A stretch of 64,000 bases of DNA from the NCBI GenBank assembly GCA_008933995.1, contig WARS01000031.1, positions 5,495,979-5,559,978 on the forward strand, written 5' to 3'. The notes under the pieces were generated by a model. It saw only the letters and a program-made list of their open reading frames with translations. It was not told where the DNA came from and did not search any database. This document shows positions 34,755 to 46,215 of this stretch, piece by piece (positions within the stretch are counted from its first letter, which is position 1; each line of letters begins with the position of its first letter). The translations under genes and the position numbers were made by a program. This DNA comes from Datnioides undecimradiatus (taxonomy: Eukaryota > Chordata > Actinopteri > Lobotiformes > Datnioididae).

Positions 34755-36764
34755 CAACAGAGAAAAATAAAAAGAAAGTGAGACAGTGAGGTAAACAATC
34801 ATAAAAAGTATTTTTAAAAAAGTGAAAATAAGATATCATATCAAAAACACATTTGCCTCATTTGTAAAATTATTATTCTTTACCAGTGAAAATGTAGCCA
34901 AAAATGTAAAATCTGTTAAGTGTAAATTACACTAAAAAATCAATTTACACAAATTCAAACAAAAATACACTGTTTATACTATTTAGAATTTTATTATCTA
35001 CACACTATATCACTCTCACATTATGGGTAAACAGGTTCTATTTATAAATTCACAATTAAAATGCTATATCCATATAAGTTTAATTAAAGTTGTAAACATT
35101 TGATTTAACTTACTTTTTAAAGAGACAAACAAGATAATTTAACTATTTTTTGCAATGAGGTTACTCTATTTTCACTACATATAATCAATTACTCCAACTT
35201 ATGATTATTCATGTAAATTATAAGGCACTTTCATGTCATGATATATGGAAAATATGTATTATTGTATTATTTAAATCTAAACCTTTCAATTTATTAGTTA
35301 TTCATGTTATTATTAGTGTAAGTTAATTAGTGTGACAATTAGTGATTTGTTGTGTGAGTAAACCAAGTTTTAGTGGATAATGTAAGCTGACATTCAATCA
35401 AAACTAATTTCACAATGTAATAGAGAGGCAACATCTGCCTTTCTGATTTTCCAACCATTTAAAGATATTCACAGAGACTCACACGAATCCCTGATACAAC
35501 CTCTGCCCTTTCCACAAGCTGTCTCAGTTTTTCTCAGAAGAAAAAAAAGTTGAAGGAGTTGTAATGACTGCATAACAGGAAATAATAGGAGCGGAAGCCT
35601 ACATTAAAACAAACACAAACTGGAAAGAGCATCCCACTTCAGGTTGAGTGCAGAGTATGACAAAAACACTCGCAGGGCACACACACACACAGTGCAAGTC
35701 TGTGACACACCTTTAAAAATGCCCCTGACTGATTTCATCCCACTCATCTATGTTTTACGGACTGAAATTATAACTTTAAACTAATTCAAAAGTGTACTAT
35801 ACTACTAATTATCAATTAATCTATCTATTAATTATCATATAGAAGCAGTTCAATTACTAAATAATGAATGTGATCGCAGCGCCTCTGAGACCCAAGAAAA
35901 AGACAGAATGGGCTGGAGTCACACACAGAGAGGGAAGGAGGGGGGGGCTGGAAGTGACTGTGTAAGCTGGAGTTTCCACGCTGGTCAACAGGCTGCCGCA
36001 ATGTGCACCCATGGGGGCAACCAGCCAGGCAGGAGTCATGACTGCAGAGTGGACCCCCAAGACTCTGTCAGCACTATCAGCCTCCTTCTCTCCCGCAGCA
36101 GGAGAAACAAACCAGCACAACAGTAACAAAAAATGTCCGGCAGAATCATTCAGTATGAAGGCCGCAAGCCGCTGCTCAACAACTGATTGTCATTGTCTTT
36201 GAAGCACAGCGAAGCTCCACTTGAATAGTTTTAATTTCCCAAAAAAACAACAACTAATAAACAAACAGTCACTCAATTTCAAATCCACAAAAAAAAGATT
36301 TAAAGTTAATTGTTTACACAATCCATGATGATCCATGTGATGCTCACTTTATTATAGTGAAGTCCAATTCAGTCTCCAGCTGTTCTGCCCCCAAGTGCAG
36401 CCTGTTAACAGCTTGGTCCTCAGCCACAGGATGCCCATCCAACTGTACCTACGAAAGGAAATGATGTGGCCCAGGGCCCAGCCAGGCCATTCTATCACCG
36501 CTATTAGGGCTTAAGCAGAACTGGAAAATTACTCCATTGGCATTAACAGTCCATCTCAATCATTTTAATACTATCATAATCATGAGACTTTCTAATATTA
36601 TTTTTAAAAGCCTTGGTGAGGGAAAAAAAGGAATTTCATTTCCTTTGCTTAACCATCTTAAATTGAGAGAGAGTAAGTGAATGGAGAAGAAAGTGATATC
36701 TTATGAGACAGGGAAAGAAAGTGATAAAGAGTCACTTCTTACCCCACCAACCCCAGCCCCCCAT

Positions 36765-36766
<2 letters not shown>

Positions 36767-36798
<32 letters not shown>
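36767..36798. repeat. (CA)n microsatellite, 32 bp
   Basis: Perfect CA array with a shorter CA run just downstream. Confidence 0.97.
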
Positions 36799-36802
<4 letters not shown>

Positions 36803-36957
36803 CACACACAAAACCCCCACTTCTTTCACCACCAGCACCACCGACCCTTACACTGCCATACACCTCCGTCTGGCTGCAGCATCCCTGTGCCCTGTCTGCA
36901 TCAACATGTTACAGGTCATGAGAGATAAGGCCTTGAAAAATAAACAAGGAAGCTAAT

Positions 36958-37060
36958 TAATATTAATGATCGGACCATGTGGCTGTTACAGGAGGCTTCT
37001 TCACACGACTGTCAGGTGACCTCCTTCACCTCGCAGCCCCATCTGACCAGTGATATGTAA
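36958..37060. promoter_or_regulatory. Candidate regulatory element
   Basis: Balanced patch beginning TTAATATTAATGATCGG and containing GTCAGGTGACC (E-box CAGGTG). No coding potential. Confidence 0.28.
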
Positions 37061-39365
37061 ACCTGCCCTCTCTGTGTGCACCATACTCCCGACTTGTAAC
37101 CATAAAATACCACTAAACAATCCAAGAGTTAATGTTTCTCCTTTCTTCTCCGCTGTTTTTAAACTTTCAATTTTCCTGAATAGCATTATTATGCATTATT
37201 AATATCTCTGAATTATTACTCATTTTCCTCTTAAAATGGAGTGCTTTAATTCACATTTGAAGTACTCATCAAGGCTGTGCAGTCAAATGAATGTGGAAGG
37301 ATACATTATATTTGCAAAAATGCAAAGGGTGAATTAAAAATATATAGCAATACTAAAATATTAACTATTAATTTCAAAAAGATAATTTGCCCAAGAAGGG
37401 AAAAAAGCCTTTTCATTACCTCTATGACTCTCTTTCTTTTTTGAAGTGTACCTCTGATTGTATCTTTGAATAATATGCAATTATCATGTAGTGAATATTC
37501 ACCTGTGTATCAAATACACTGAATATCATATTTCCATTATGAGACAGCCCCGTGTATTGTATGCTCACTTTTATGAAAACGTGGCACAAAAAGGGGGACA
37601 TGGGTGCAGCGTGGTGGAGGGGATGCTGTGTAAAATTCATGTCCAACACAGTATCAGATGGAGGTTCAGCCAACAATAGGAAAAAAAAGCACAAAATAAA
37701 AATCAAAATAGGTCCACACATGATAGTTTAAACTATCTCTCCTTCATGTTCATTTTTTTTCTTTTCCTTTTTTTTTTTTTTTTAACAATTGTGAACTCTA
37801 ATTCACCCTTGAAAGCGTGACCTTGTGCTGTGTGACAGGAGATAGCCGCAGCATGAAGACAGGACGCCACTTATCATCAAGGGACGAGGTGGCTGTTTAA
37901 TTTCACACTACCAGTGGCTAAAACCCCTGTTAGTGTGGAGCATCACAATGGCAGCTACGCTGGGGGAGCAGATGTCCTAGTGAAGGGGTGTAAAGAGGGA
38001 GGAGGTTGGGTTGGGAGAAGGACAGCAGAGAGGAGGAATGGTGGTGGTAGTGTGTGTGTGTGTGTGTGTGTGAGTGAGTGTGTTGGGGAGGGTGGTTGCA
38101 CTGTCGCTGTGTATTGTACTCACAGCACAATCTGACCCCGTGCGCATGCCCAGACGAACAGCGCCTCTGTCTTGTGCACACGCAAAAAACAGCACAAATA
38201 AACACGGCACATGTGGTCACCATGGCATTGTGGTCGTGTTCATCAGGCTGATGATTAAAAGTAGCAGGATGAGCGTGAGGGGACGAGAACTGGACCGGGA
38301 GAAGGCAGGCGAGAGCAAGGGTGCAGCTGCGATGGCGGCGGATGAGAGGAGAGTTTGGTGATGCAGTCCACGCCACACAGGCCAATATCAGTGTGAGCCC
38401 AATTGCTTTCTGAAGAGCTTTCCATTGTCTGCAGTGATGAACTTGAGCTCTGGCCTCCAACCCGGGGGTCTTTCTGTCTAATCCTGAGTGCCCCTGGCTC
38501 CCCCTCATAGCCCCTCCCGCAAACACACACACGCACAAACACACGAACAGACATAATGCACACCCTTCAACTGATGCCTGACATGACTGCAGGGTTGAAC
38601 AGTGACCAGCGCCTCCCAACACAGCTGAATATAAAACACAGTAATGAGCAGGGCAAGAAAATGGCTTCCCTCTCAAACATGGCTGCTTACTGATGGCCAG
38701 ACGCAAGCCTGGGAGAAAAAGGTCACCTCTCTCATCTTTTAGTGCCCCCACCCCCCTATTGCTTGCGCTTTTTTTTTTTTTTATTCTTTTTCTCTCCCTC
38801 CCCTTTTCCGTCTCATGCCTCCTTCACTAACACCTTCTACCTTCCCTCCCTGGTCATTTTCCTTACCCCATTTTGTATGCGGATGTAGGCTTATTATTTA
38901 AGAGACAAAGGAAGGGGATCTTGGGAAGAGACAGGTGGCTGCTTCTGAGTGATGAGAAAATTACCAAAGTGAAATCCAGCTTCTAAAAAAACTCTCCCTC
39001 ATGGAAGGTAATATAAAAAGGGGAAATAAAAATAACTGTGCCCCTTCCCCTCTTTGGTACAACTCAGCAGGAAAAGAAGAAACCCCCCACTCCCATCCCT
39101 CCCCAGCACGATTTCAAATCCCCTCTGAGTACCGCAGTCCAGGTAGATATATTCATTTTTCCTCACTTACTCCCCCAGTGTCATTTTTCTCTATTTTCTC
39201 CATCGGTCGGTTATGCACAGAATGTTCCAAATGCATTTTGACTGCTTGATTTCTATTTTCATAATATCAGAACATCAAGTTAAAGAATATAAATGTTTAT
39301 TCAGCAGAGTGGGGAATGCTGGTGCATGGGTGAAGTGGCTCTTGGGGGACAGAGCCCATGCTAAA
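37061..39365. other. Non-coding stretch, no gene accepted
   Basis: 37.2-37.75 kb is AT-rich with a T-rich run near 37,755-37,783. 37,790-37,930 is a balanced patch with GAACTCTAATTCACC and GCCACTTATC cores that may be regulatory. 37,930-38,751 carries the longest open frame in the window (273 codons, minus strand), rejected as chance (see rejected list). 38.75-39.2 kb is pyrimidine-rich. Confidence 0.45.
38051..38072. repeat. (TG)n microsatellite, 22 bp
   Basis: Perfect TG array followed by degenerate GAGTG units. Confidence 0.95.
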
Positions 39366-39369
39366 TCAG

Positions 39370-39650
39370 TAAATCACTCCATCTGGAAGATGAACGGCAT
39401 GTTTTGGAGTTCATTGCCTTTCGTTTCGGGCGAGTGGCCGGTGCAGCGGCGGGCCCAGCAGGCTGGAGCGGAGGTGTCTGCTGATGTGGATGGTTACAGA
39501 GGGATAATGAAGCGGTGACCAGGGGCTTGGCCATGTTCTGTTCACCCTGTCCATCCTGCTGTGAAAAGGGCCAGCTGCTGAACACGGCTATTAGTCCGTT
39601 CTCATTCCGAGCCACCGTGAGGCCGCTCCGCCGTACACTTCGACAGAAGT
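39370..39650. promoter_or_regulatory. Candidate regulatory element, CpG-bearing
   Basis: GC-leaning, repeat-free patch with many retained CpGs (CGTTTCGGGCGAG, GCAGCGGCGGGCC, GCCGCTCCGCCG), followed by GGCTATTAGTCC. CpG density is above most of the window, although it does not look large enough for a CpG-island promoter. No recognisable peptide. Confidence 0.33.
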
Positions 39651-39654
39651 GCTA

Positions 39655-40495
39655 CTCGGAAAGTGCTTAGGTGTGAAAGTGGTCGAGGTCTCAAGTCCTC
39701 TGCAACTTTCATCTTTTCATTCATCAGTCAGCACCATGTTGGACCTTTCAACCGCTTACTATGAATAACTCTGAGGGGAAAATCTTCCAAGACTGCCCTC
39801 GTCGGTTCCCATAAACCGACCCCTCTTTATGACAGAGAGCTTGCCAAACAGAACAGAAACAGTGCAGAGAAAAGCTTGAATTACTAAAACAAGCTGTCCA
39901 ACATATTCTGACGACACAACATACACTTAGCAGCATTATCAACCAAAGCCCAGCTCCATCACCTGTTTCCGAGGTTCAAAAAAACTCTGTTGCAAAAACT
40001 AAAAATGTATATGTTGCTTTCTGCAAAATTAACTCCAATAGAGAGATGAACACAATAGGAAATATGCAAGTTTAGGTGACAGTTTGGAAATGAGGTAGGA
40101 CGTCTGAGTAAATAAGAATGCTGTGTCTTCATTTTACTTGCATAAAGCATATTTCCTCGTTTTTGAGGGACATTACGCCTTTTATGACACACTTCTGATC
40201 CACTGACAATGTCACCAAAGTGCACTTCTGTTTGACATCATCAGCAGAAAGTGTGATGAAACATACATCTAACCAAGTACTCAATCTACCACATCAAAAA
40301 CATTATAAAGGGGTGCCAATGGTGCCACTCTCCTCACCTGCACCTCAACCCGGGATGGGAGGCACAACAAATTTAAATAAGTTGATAGAGTTTATCAAAA
40401 TGACAGGCAATTAGACTGGCTCTGACCACGGGTGTGCATGCTAAATGAGAGTCATTTAAGTGGTGGGAGCCATACATGTTATATAAAAGAGAGTG
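39655..40495. other. Non-coding stretch, no gene seen
   Basis: Mixed to AT-leaning sequence. Nothing recognisable. Confidence 0.5.
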
Positions 40496-40499
40496 AGAG

Positions 40500-41300
40500 T
40501 TCTGCAGCTCGATTTCTGCTCGTGGACAGCCCTAAATTAAATATCCCCAAAGTCCATTAGGCTAAACAGCCCGAGGAGAGACTTTGTCTCACCACAGAAA
40601 AATGACAGTAAACTCGGGCAATCATGCCGCCAATCAATTATGCATGAATTATATTTTTCTTGGACTGTGTAAAATGTCTTATGTTAATTCCCCTAAGTAT
40701 ACAATACCCATTACTTTCGAGGGACACGTCCATATGCATACTGTCTAAATGAGTGTTTTCCCAAAGATTTATCAGCCTCGTGCTGCCAACTGAAATGAAA
40801 ACACCAAGGCTGAGTTGTGATTCCTCCATATCAACTGTAACTGCAGGGGCCACAGGCAAAGCTCGGAGGCGCTCGGTGCTGATAACCTACATGACTGTAA
40901 ATCTACTGATAGAAAGCATCCCCAGAAACTGAGAAAACATCGAGGTGTGCCAGTGAACTCATTCATAGAAACTTGCAGCACGTGTTTGGAGAAAAGCAAG
41001 GCGATGAGACAGAAGCAGAGAGAGCCAGCAGAGGGGGAAGACGGAGAGAGATGGGGTGGGAGGGCGTGGGTCTGCATTGACCTGACCCGTCTCAGCTATA
41101 GGCCTGTTGAGCCAGTGAATAGTGGAGTCCCTGCGGTCCCCATTGTGGCCCAGATCTCTGATAATGACCTCTGTCTGGCCATGATAGTAGCAGACAGGTA
41201 TTGGCAGGTCCGCTGACCAGTGTCAGTGAAGTGCCAATAATTGGTTGGTGTGTTAATAACAAGTAACCTAGTGGCCTCTGTCAACTGACCAGCCTCTGTG
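40500..41300. promoter_or_regulatory. Candidate regulatory region with CTCF-like and CCAAT motifs
   Basis: A series of balanced patches. CCAGCAGAGGGGGA at 41,025-41,038 matches most of the CTCF core (CCASYAGRKGGC, last C replaced by G). CCAATAATTGG at 41,234-41,244 pairs a CCAAT box with its inverted copy. CCAATCAATTATGC near 40,631 is a homeodomain cluster. No coding potential. Confidence 0.32.
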
Positions 41301-41438
41301 TTAGAGGAGGGGGGCAGTGCCACTCACTGTGTCACTGTGCAGGTGAGTGTGTTAACCTTTGGAACCTTTGATCAATTCAAACAAATTAAAAGGGTTAGTT
41401 TGTAAAATACAGTTTGATATTTGGAAACAAACACAGCC

Positions 41439-41518
<80 letters not shown>

Positions 41519-41735
41519 TTAACACACTCTGTGAAGTACAAGCAGCCAGAAGCAATTTTGTAACAGATATTTACACACATGCACAAACAAGCCCCGTTGC
41601 TCTCTCCTTTCTAACTTCACTGACAGTTCCTGATGATCTCCACCAATGGTCCCCTCTTATATTACATGCAACACAATCCACCCTAACACACTAATTTGTT
41701 TTCTTTGGCTCTTTTTTCTGTTTCGGTGTGTAACT
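41301..41735. other. Non-coding stretch around a long GT array
   Basis: Apart from the microsatellite, nothing recognisable. Confidence 0.5.
41441..41510. repeat. (GT)35 microsatellite, 70 bp, the longest in the window
   Basis: Perfect uninterrupted GT array running into GCGCGC (41,511-41,516), so alternating purine-pyrimidine sequence extends about 76 bp. Likely length-polymorphic and Z-DNA-prone. Confidence 0.99.
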
Positions 41736-41739
41736 GAGC

Positions 41740-42190
41740 CCTTGAATATATACCAATTTAATAGAGCTAATAGAATCATTATCAAATTCAGATCAATATA
41801 AATTTAGCCCCGGTACCCATAAAAGGCAGCAATATTGAAATACAACACTGTCTGTGCTCTTTCATTCTTCCGCCTACAACTGACGCTTGCTGCCATCAGA
41901 CATGAATTACCAGACAGGCACATTACAGCTAATAAGACTCTCACAAAACACCCTTTATTAATGCATGAGAGAGTCTTTGATCCTGCAGAAACTTTCATAG
42001 GGAAAGCAGTAATCACCGCGTCTCAGACAACACAATAAGATGCTTCCTATTACCTTGAAAGAGTCAACAATGTGGCTGAGGTCAAATCAACCGTACAGCC
42101 CGTGCAGCTCGGCTCTGAAGGGGTGGGACAATACAAAGCTGCCACAGCTCAGCTAAACAAAGCTGCAGGCCAATCAGATTTCTGTCATTT
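41740..42190. promoter_or_regulatory. Strong candidate regulatory element, about 450 bp
   Basis: One of the longest uninterrupted balanced patches. Homeodomain-type cores are spaced through it (CCAATTTAATAG, GCTAATAGAATC, GAATTACC, GCTAATAAG, TTATTAATGCATG, CAGTAATCACC, GGTCAAATCAACC, CCAATCAGA). CAACAATGTGG near 42,066 is SOX-like. There are no simple repeats and no recognisable peptide. This texture is typical of deeply conserved enhancers, but conservation itself is not testable here. Confidence 0.42.
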
Positions 42191-42320
42191 GTACCAAATC
42201 AAAACTTCAAAAACAAAAAGTCCAACAGTAACACAGTCAGCATTTAGTCCTTCAAGCAAACATAAGGGATTCTTCTAAAGTGTAAAGAAGGTGTTAAATA
42301 GAACTTGTCAGTAAAAATAT

Positions 42321-42341
42321 AACACATAACACATAACACAT
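42321..42341. repeat. Short tandem repeat, 7-bp unit x3
   Basis: AACACAT repeated three times without change. Confidence 0.9.
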
Positions 42342-42439
42342 GTTAAATTCTAGCCTCAGTGAAATTACTTAATGGCTCTGTACATTAGTGACCATTTGAT
42401 GGGGAATAAGAGTTTGTGTTGTAAGCGCTCCTTCTTAAT

Positions 42440-42461
42440 CAAAACCTTTTATAAGGTTTTG
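42440..42461. repeat. Perfect hairpin (9-bp arms, 4-bp loop)
   Basis: CAAAACCTT at 42,440-42,448, then TTAT, then AAGGTTTTG at 42,453-42,461. It lacks the T run of a bacterial terminator and is too short for a microRNA precursor. Confidence 0.8.
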
Positions 42462-43619
42462 TCGCAAAACTGTGATTCTTCACGTGGAACGATAGAGACA
42501 TAAAAATCTGATGTTGATTCATAAGCATCAAGCTCCACATTAAATCGTCCTGTCAGCCACACTGACAGACATTTTCACACTGTGTTCAGTTTGATAAACT
42601 CAAGGAAAGTTAACTTTACTGATTTAACAGGAATCAATATTCTGAAAGTTTTCCCATCCTTTCAGCACCTTTCAGTAACAGTATTAGATCCACTCACAAA
42701 TGATCCATTGGAGGAAAATTTTGGTTTAACTTCTATTCCAATAATCTCGATTTTGACAGAGCCTGTCACATTATAAAGTCTGAACATAGTTACAAGAATT
42801 GCAAATGATACGTATGATTGAATTTTATTGAAGTGGTCAGCAAGTAGCTCATTCCCCACAGAAAGCCCCGGGGCCTGAAGGTGGTCAGTGGGGAGCAGCT
42901 TCACAACATCTCACTACTGCGCGATACATGGTGAGAGGAAGGAAAAGCAGAGGAGAGGACCCCCATTTGAGAGATAGAGGTGCCACTGCAAATTTATGAC
43001 CTGACTATTTAAGACCAGTGTAATATATTCCCAGTTCAGCCGGGACCCATTGCTTATACTCCAACGTGGCATGTATGAGTTCTCACAAACCGTGTGTACA
43101 GTAAGAGCAGTACACACAAACACAGAACAATGTGTTGTGCCATTGAAAGCTGAACTTATGTAGGCCAAAGAGCGCTCAGTGTGATTTTTATACGTGGCAT
43201 GATGATCAACATTTGCACATACTGTTGCAATGAGTCTTATTCGCTGAATCTTCAAGTATGTGAGCTTATTGTACATGAAAAAGACAGAATGGATTAAGAT
43301 AAAAAAATAAGATAGAAAAATAAAAGTAAAACCATATTCCTTACTACAAAATCAACACCTTGTTAAATATTTAGAGGTATCGGGCTGAGATCTAACTTAC
43401 TGCAAATGTAAAAATTAAACAGATTTAAACAGGAAACAAAATATAACATTTCTGTATAATTCATTATTTTCAACTGAGTTATCTTACTTACCAGGCCGTT
43501 ACTGAAATTGGCAAAATCAAAACAATACAAAAAATCAGTTTAAACGCTAAAACAACCATATGGGAAAAAAAAAAAAGATTATTCACAAACAACAGCATTT
43601 TCTCCAGCTCGCTCACGTG

Positions 43620-43883
43620 TGGGATTTGGTTTTTTGACCCCTATTGCAGGAGCATGCTAATCAAACTACAGGGTCAGGGGTCAGGTCTGGACAGAGACGG
43701 CATCCCTAAACCGGCCACAACAAATGCAGAAGAACATCTGCTCTTCGTGCGTCACACAAAGATGTCCCCTCGGAGCCCCCTCACAGCCCTCAAGAGCCTG
43801 GGAAACAGCTCAAAGTCAAGGGCAGCCCCCACAGCCCAAATGCTGACTGGACACAGCGGCAACAGTCACTCATGGTGAATGAG
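43620..43883. promoter_or_regulatory. Candidate regulatory element with DR1 nuclear-receptor site
   Basis: GGGTCAGGGGTCA at 43,671-43,683 is a direct repeat of RGGTCA half-sites spaced by one base (DR1), the class bound by RXR heterodimers, HNF4 and COUP-TF (NR2F). A third half-site, inverted, is at 43,634-43,640 (TGACCCC). GCTAATCAAAC lies between them. The downstream 74-codon frame is unrecognised. Confidence 0.38.
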
Positions 43884-43884
43884 A

Positions 43885-44265
43885 AACTGCCAAATCACTC
43901 AGTTTGACATCGTCCTTAATATCACTATAATTACTACAAAGCTAGAAGTGATATCGATTTATATAGAATTATTTTGATGTAGACTGATATTTTTAAAAAT
44001 TGCATGTTTTTAATTAAAAATCACCTCTTCTGATAATACAAGATATAACAAATGCAGAATGATGGCCCACAACGATGAAATAAAAAGTGTTATGGAGCTG
44101 CAGCCTTTCCCAGGTCAGAGAGGTTAAAAGACACTGAGGCCAAGCTGCTCAGGGCCAGGACATGGCAATCGTTCTCAGCAAGAGCTAACTTCGAATATGC
44201 ATGTACTACATTACACCTAGTCCGGCCTGATGACAGACAGATCACACCTATACACTTTCATTCAC
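43885..44265. other. Non-coding stretch, no gene seen
   Basis: AT-rich to 44,080, then balanced. Nothing recognisable. Confidence 0.5.
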
Positions 44266-44269
44266 TTTC

Positions 44270-44745
44270 CTTGGCAAGCCTAACAATATGCTTGAAAGGA
44301 ACCGTCAAATGATGTCAATAGTTGGATCAATACCCTGGGATGTCTCCGTTTTCCCTGCAGCAAAGGGAGAGCATTATGCAGATCCTCCTGGGCAGAGCTC
44401 TCACCACACTTCCAGGAGCTACAGTATGCACTGTTACGCCGCTGCTGAGGGACAGCTGATGTATGTCTCTTCTCCCAGACGTCGCCACATGCGCGCCACA
44501 TTTCCCCCCGTCTGTCTAATGTGCTGCTGATCTACACCTGCTGGGCCCAGGGTTGCATAGGTATACGCAGTACGCGGACAGCATCAATCACTCAGCAGGC
44601 CTTATTATTGCCATTTAAAATACATTTAAAACAACTCGCCGGAGCCACTGTCCAACTCGGCATGAATGCGATGATACTGATGCGTTACTGTGGAGAATGT
44701 TTCACAGTAGAGGCTTGGTGGGAACAGCTGGGAACCTTTTGTGTG
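44270..44745. promoter_or_regulatory. Candidate regulatory element with RBPJ/E-box cluster
   Basis: GTGGGAACAGCTGGGAA at 44,718-44,734 places two RBPJ (CSL) sites, GTGGGAA and TGGGAA, in tandem with a CAGCTG E-box between and overlapping them. A hairpin with 7-bp arms (TACTGTG at 44,686-44,692, CACAGTA at 44,703-44,709) is just upstream. The 44,460-44,680 part retains CpGs (GACGTCGCCACATGCGCG). Notch-responsive enhancers combine RBPJ and bHLH sites, though usually with a different arrangement. Confidence 0.37.
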
Positions 44746-44989
44746 CCGTGTTTTGGTTTTGGGTTGGGGTTTTTTTTTTTTGTTTCTGTGAGTGAGCAAG
44801 AGCCTTTTAATCAAATCATCCACACAAATCAGTAAAAACTGAATTAATTGCAGTTTGTTTTCATTCTGCAGACACACTGACTTCGCTCGCACTATACCAG
44901 CCCATCCCAGCCCAACAGCACCTCAGTGTTGGTGAGGCCGAGCCAGCCCATTGTGGAGTAATCTGTAAGACAAGACTGAGCTTCAGAGA

Positions 44990-45130
44990 ACTGATACAGG
45001 CTCCGGAGCTCTCAGGTGAGCTTAGTAATAGACACAGTCACTCTAATTCCCCTTCAATTCTCACCTAAAATTGAAAGCTGCCAAATGCAGCCTTAATTAC
45101 ATACTACCCAATCAGAGCTTAAGTGTAACC
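44990..45130. promoter_or_regulatory. Candidate regulatory element
   Basis: Repeat-free patch with GCTTAGTAATAG, CTCTAATTCC, CTTCAATTCTC, CCTTAATTAC and CCAATCAG cores. No coding potential. Confidence 0.33.
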
Positions 45131-45715
45131 TTCTGCACCCCCATCCCACCTCCTGCCCCCCCCAACCCTCCTCACAACATCCTCTCCTCTCCACGTCCTC
45201 TCTCTCTCCCTCTGTGAGAGAAGAACGATGAGGCGCGTCCCTCCTGAGGTCTACACATATTTCACCGGGGGAGTAAACAGGTCTGGAGGATATGAGATGG
45301 ATATATTATGTATATAGGAAGCAAGTGTGAGATTTAAGGAGCAACCTGCTTGGTCAGCACACAGTGTGCTGAAAATGCAAGCAGATCAAGGAACAAGCAG
45401 GGTTATGGATCTCCCCTTGCATGTAACTGGGCAAGGTCTATTGACCCAAATTTAATTATTTTAGCCTCCACCCATTCCCTTTCCCCCTTCTGTCCCCTTT
45501 ACAGTGACACTCATCTCAGACATGACAAGATGTGGGTCTTGGTATCTGTACATTCAATTATACAATGGCAAAATCACACATTCATATGCTTGTATAAAAT
45601 AGAATAATGTATTTCTGATCTAAAGCATATCTGCAAATCGACGAGGTGTCACTATTTCATGTTTGTTGTCCCTCTATTTGTCCTTCTGCCTTGCACTAAC
45701 ACTCGTCCACAGTAA
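45131..45715. other. Non-coding stretch, no gene seen
   Basis: C/T-rich at 45,140-45,215, then mixed. Nothing recognisable. Confidence 0.5.
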
Positions 45716-45719
45716 ATTA

Positions 45720-46215
45720 AAGGCATCTCCTCTGGGCGGACGGATAAACCGGGGAAGTCTGAAGGCAACCACAGTAGACGCGCAGCTATTTTCCATCCCC
45801 TCTAATCACATGACCAGGGTGTCGGCACCACATCCTCAGCGCAGGGAGGGGCCAAGCAGCGCGCAGCTTACCACCATTTTGTGTGGGTACCTGGTTCCTT
45901 TTGTGTGAGTACCTGGCTCATTTGTTTACCTGCATTAAGCGCTGATATTTCAGAACAGGTCGAGTGTCTTGGTTGACATGTTTCATTCGGCACAGTGACT
46001 TTTTTTTTTTAGTAAGGGTAAATGCATGATGGGCACCTTGCTACAGGAGAATAAGCGAATGCTGTGGACAAAAAACAGCACGGGGTATCAGTGCGCCCCG
46101 ACCGCAGCCCGTTCTGGATTTCATGTCGTGTATTTTCTTCCCCTCTCCTTTCTCCTGGCTGCGCTCCCGACAGACCCCTCTCCTCCCTGCCATCCGATGT
46201 GTGAGGCACATATGG
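45720..46215. other. CpG-bearing patch, no exon recognised
   Basis: Relatively CpG-rich for the window (GGGCGGACGGATAAACCGGGG, AGTAGACGCGCAGC, AGCAGCGCGCAGC). Contains GGGTACCTGG and a near-copy GAGTACCTGG about 22 bp apart (45,886-45,916). It could be a regulatory element or the promoter of a non-coding RNA, but no core promoter motif is clear. Confidence 0.28.

Larger units (their letters stand above)
32184..36955. other. Non-coding stretch rich in microsatellites, then very AT-rich
   Basis: 32.2-34.8 kb carries a dense series of GT, CA, CT and T arrays listed separately. 34.8-35.45 kb is very AT-rich with many TTA/ATT strings. 35.9-36.1 and 36.36-36.52 kb are balanced patches that may be regulatory. 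No open frame here is recognised; the 156-codon plus-strand frame at 32,845-33,315 is built on CA arrays. Confidence 0.5.
42195..43615. other. Non-coding stretch, no gene seen
   Basis: AT-leaning filler with a 7-bp tandem (AACACAT x3 at 42,321-42,341) and a perfect hairpin at 42,440-42,461. Nothing gene-like. Confidence 0.5.

Noticed and set aside
37930..38751. Longest open frame of the window, 273 codons, minus strand
   Set aside because: Built partly on CA/GT and C-rich repeats giving Cys-Val and His-Thr stretches, with no domain, no splice context and competing frames on both strands. The apparent hydrophobic segments come from GT-repeat translation. Treated as chance; peptide or RNA-seq evidence would reopen it.
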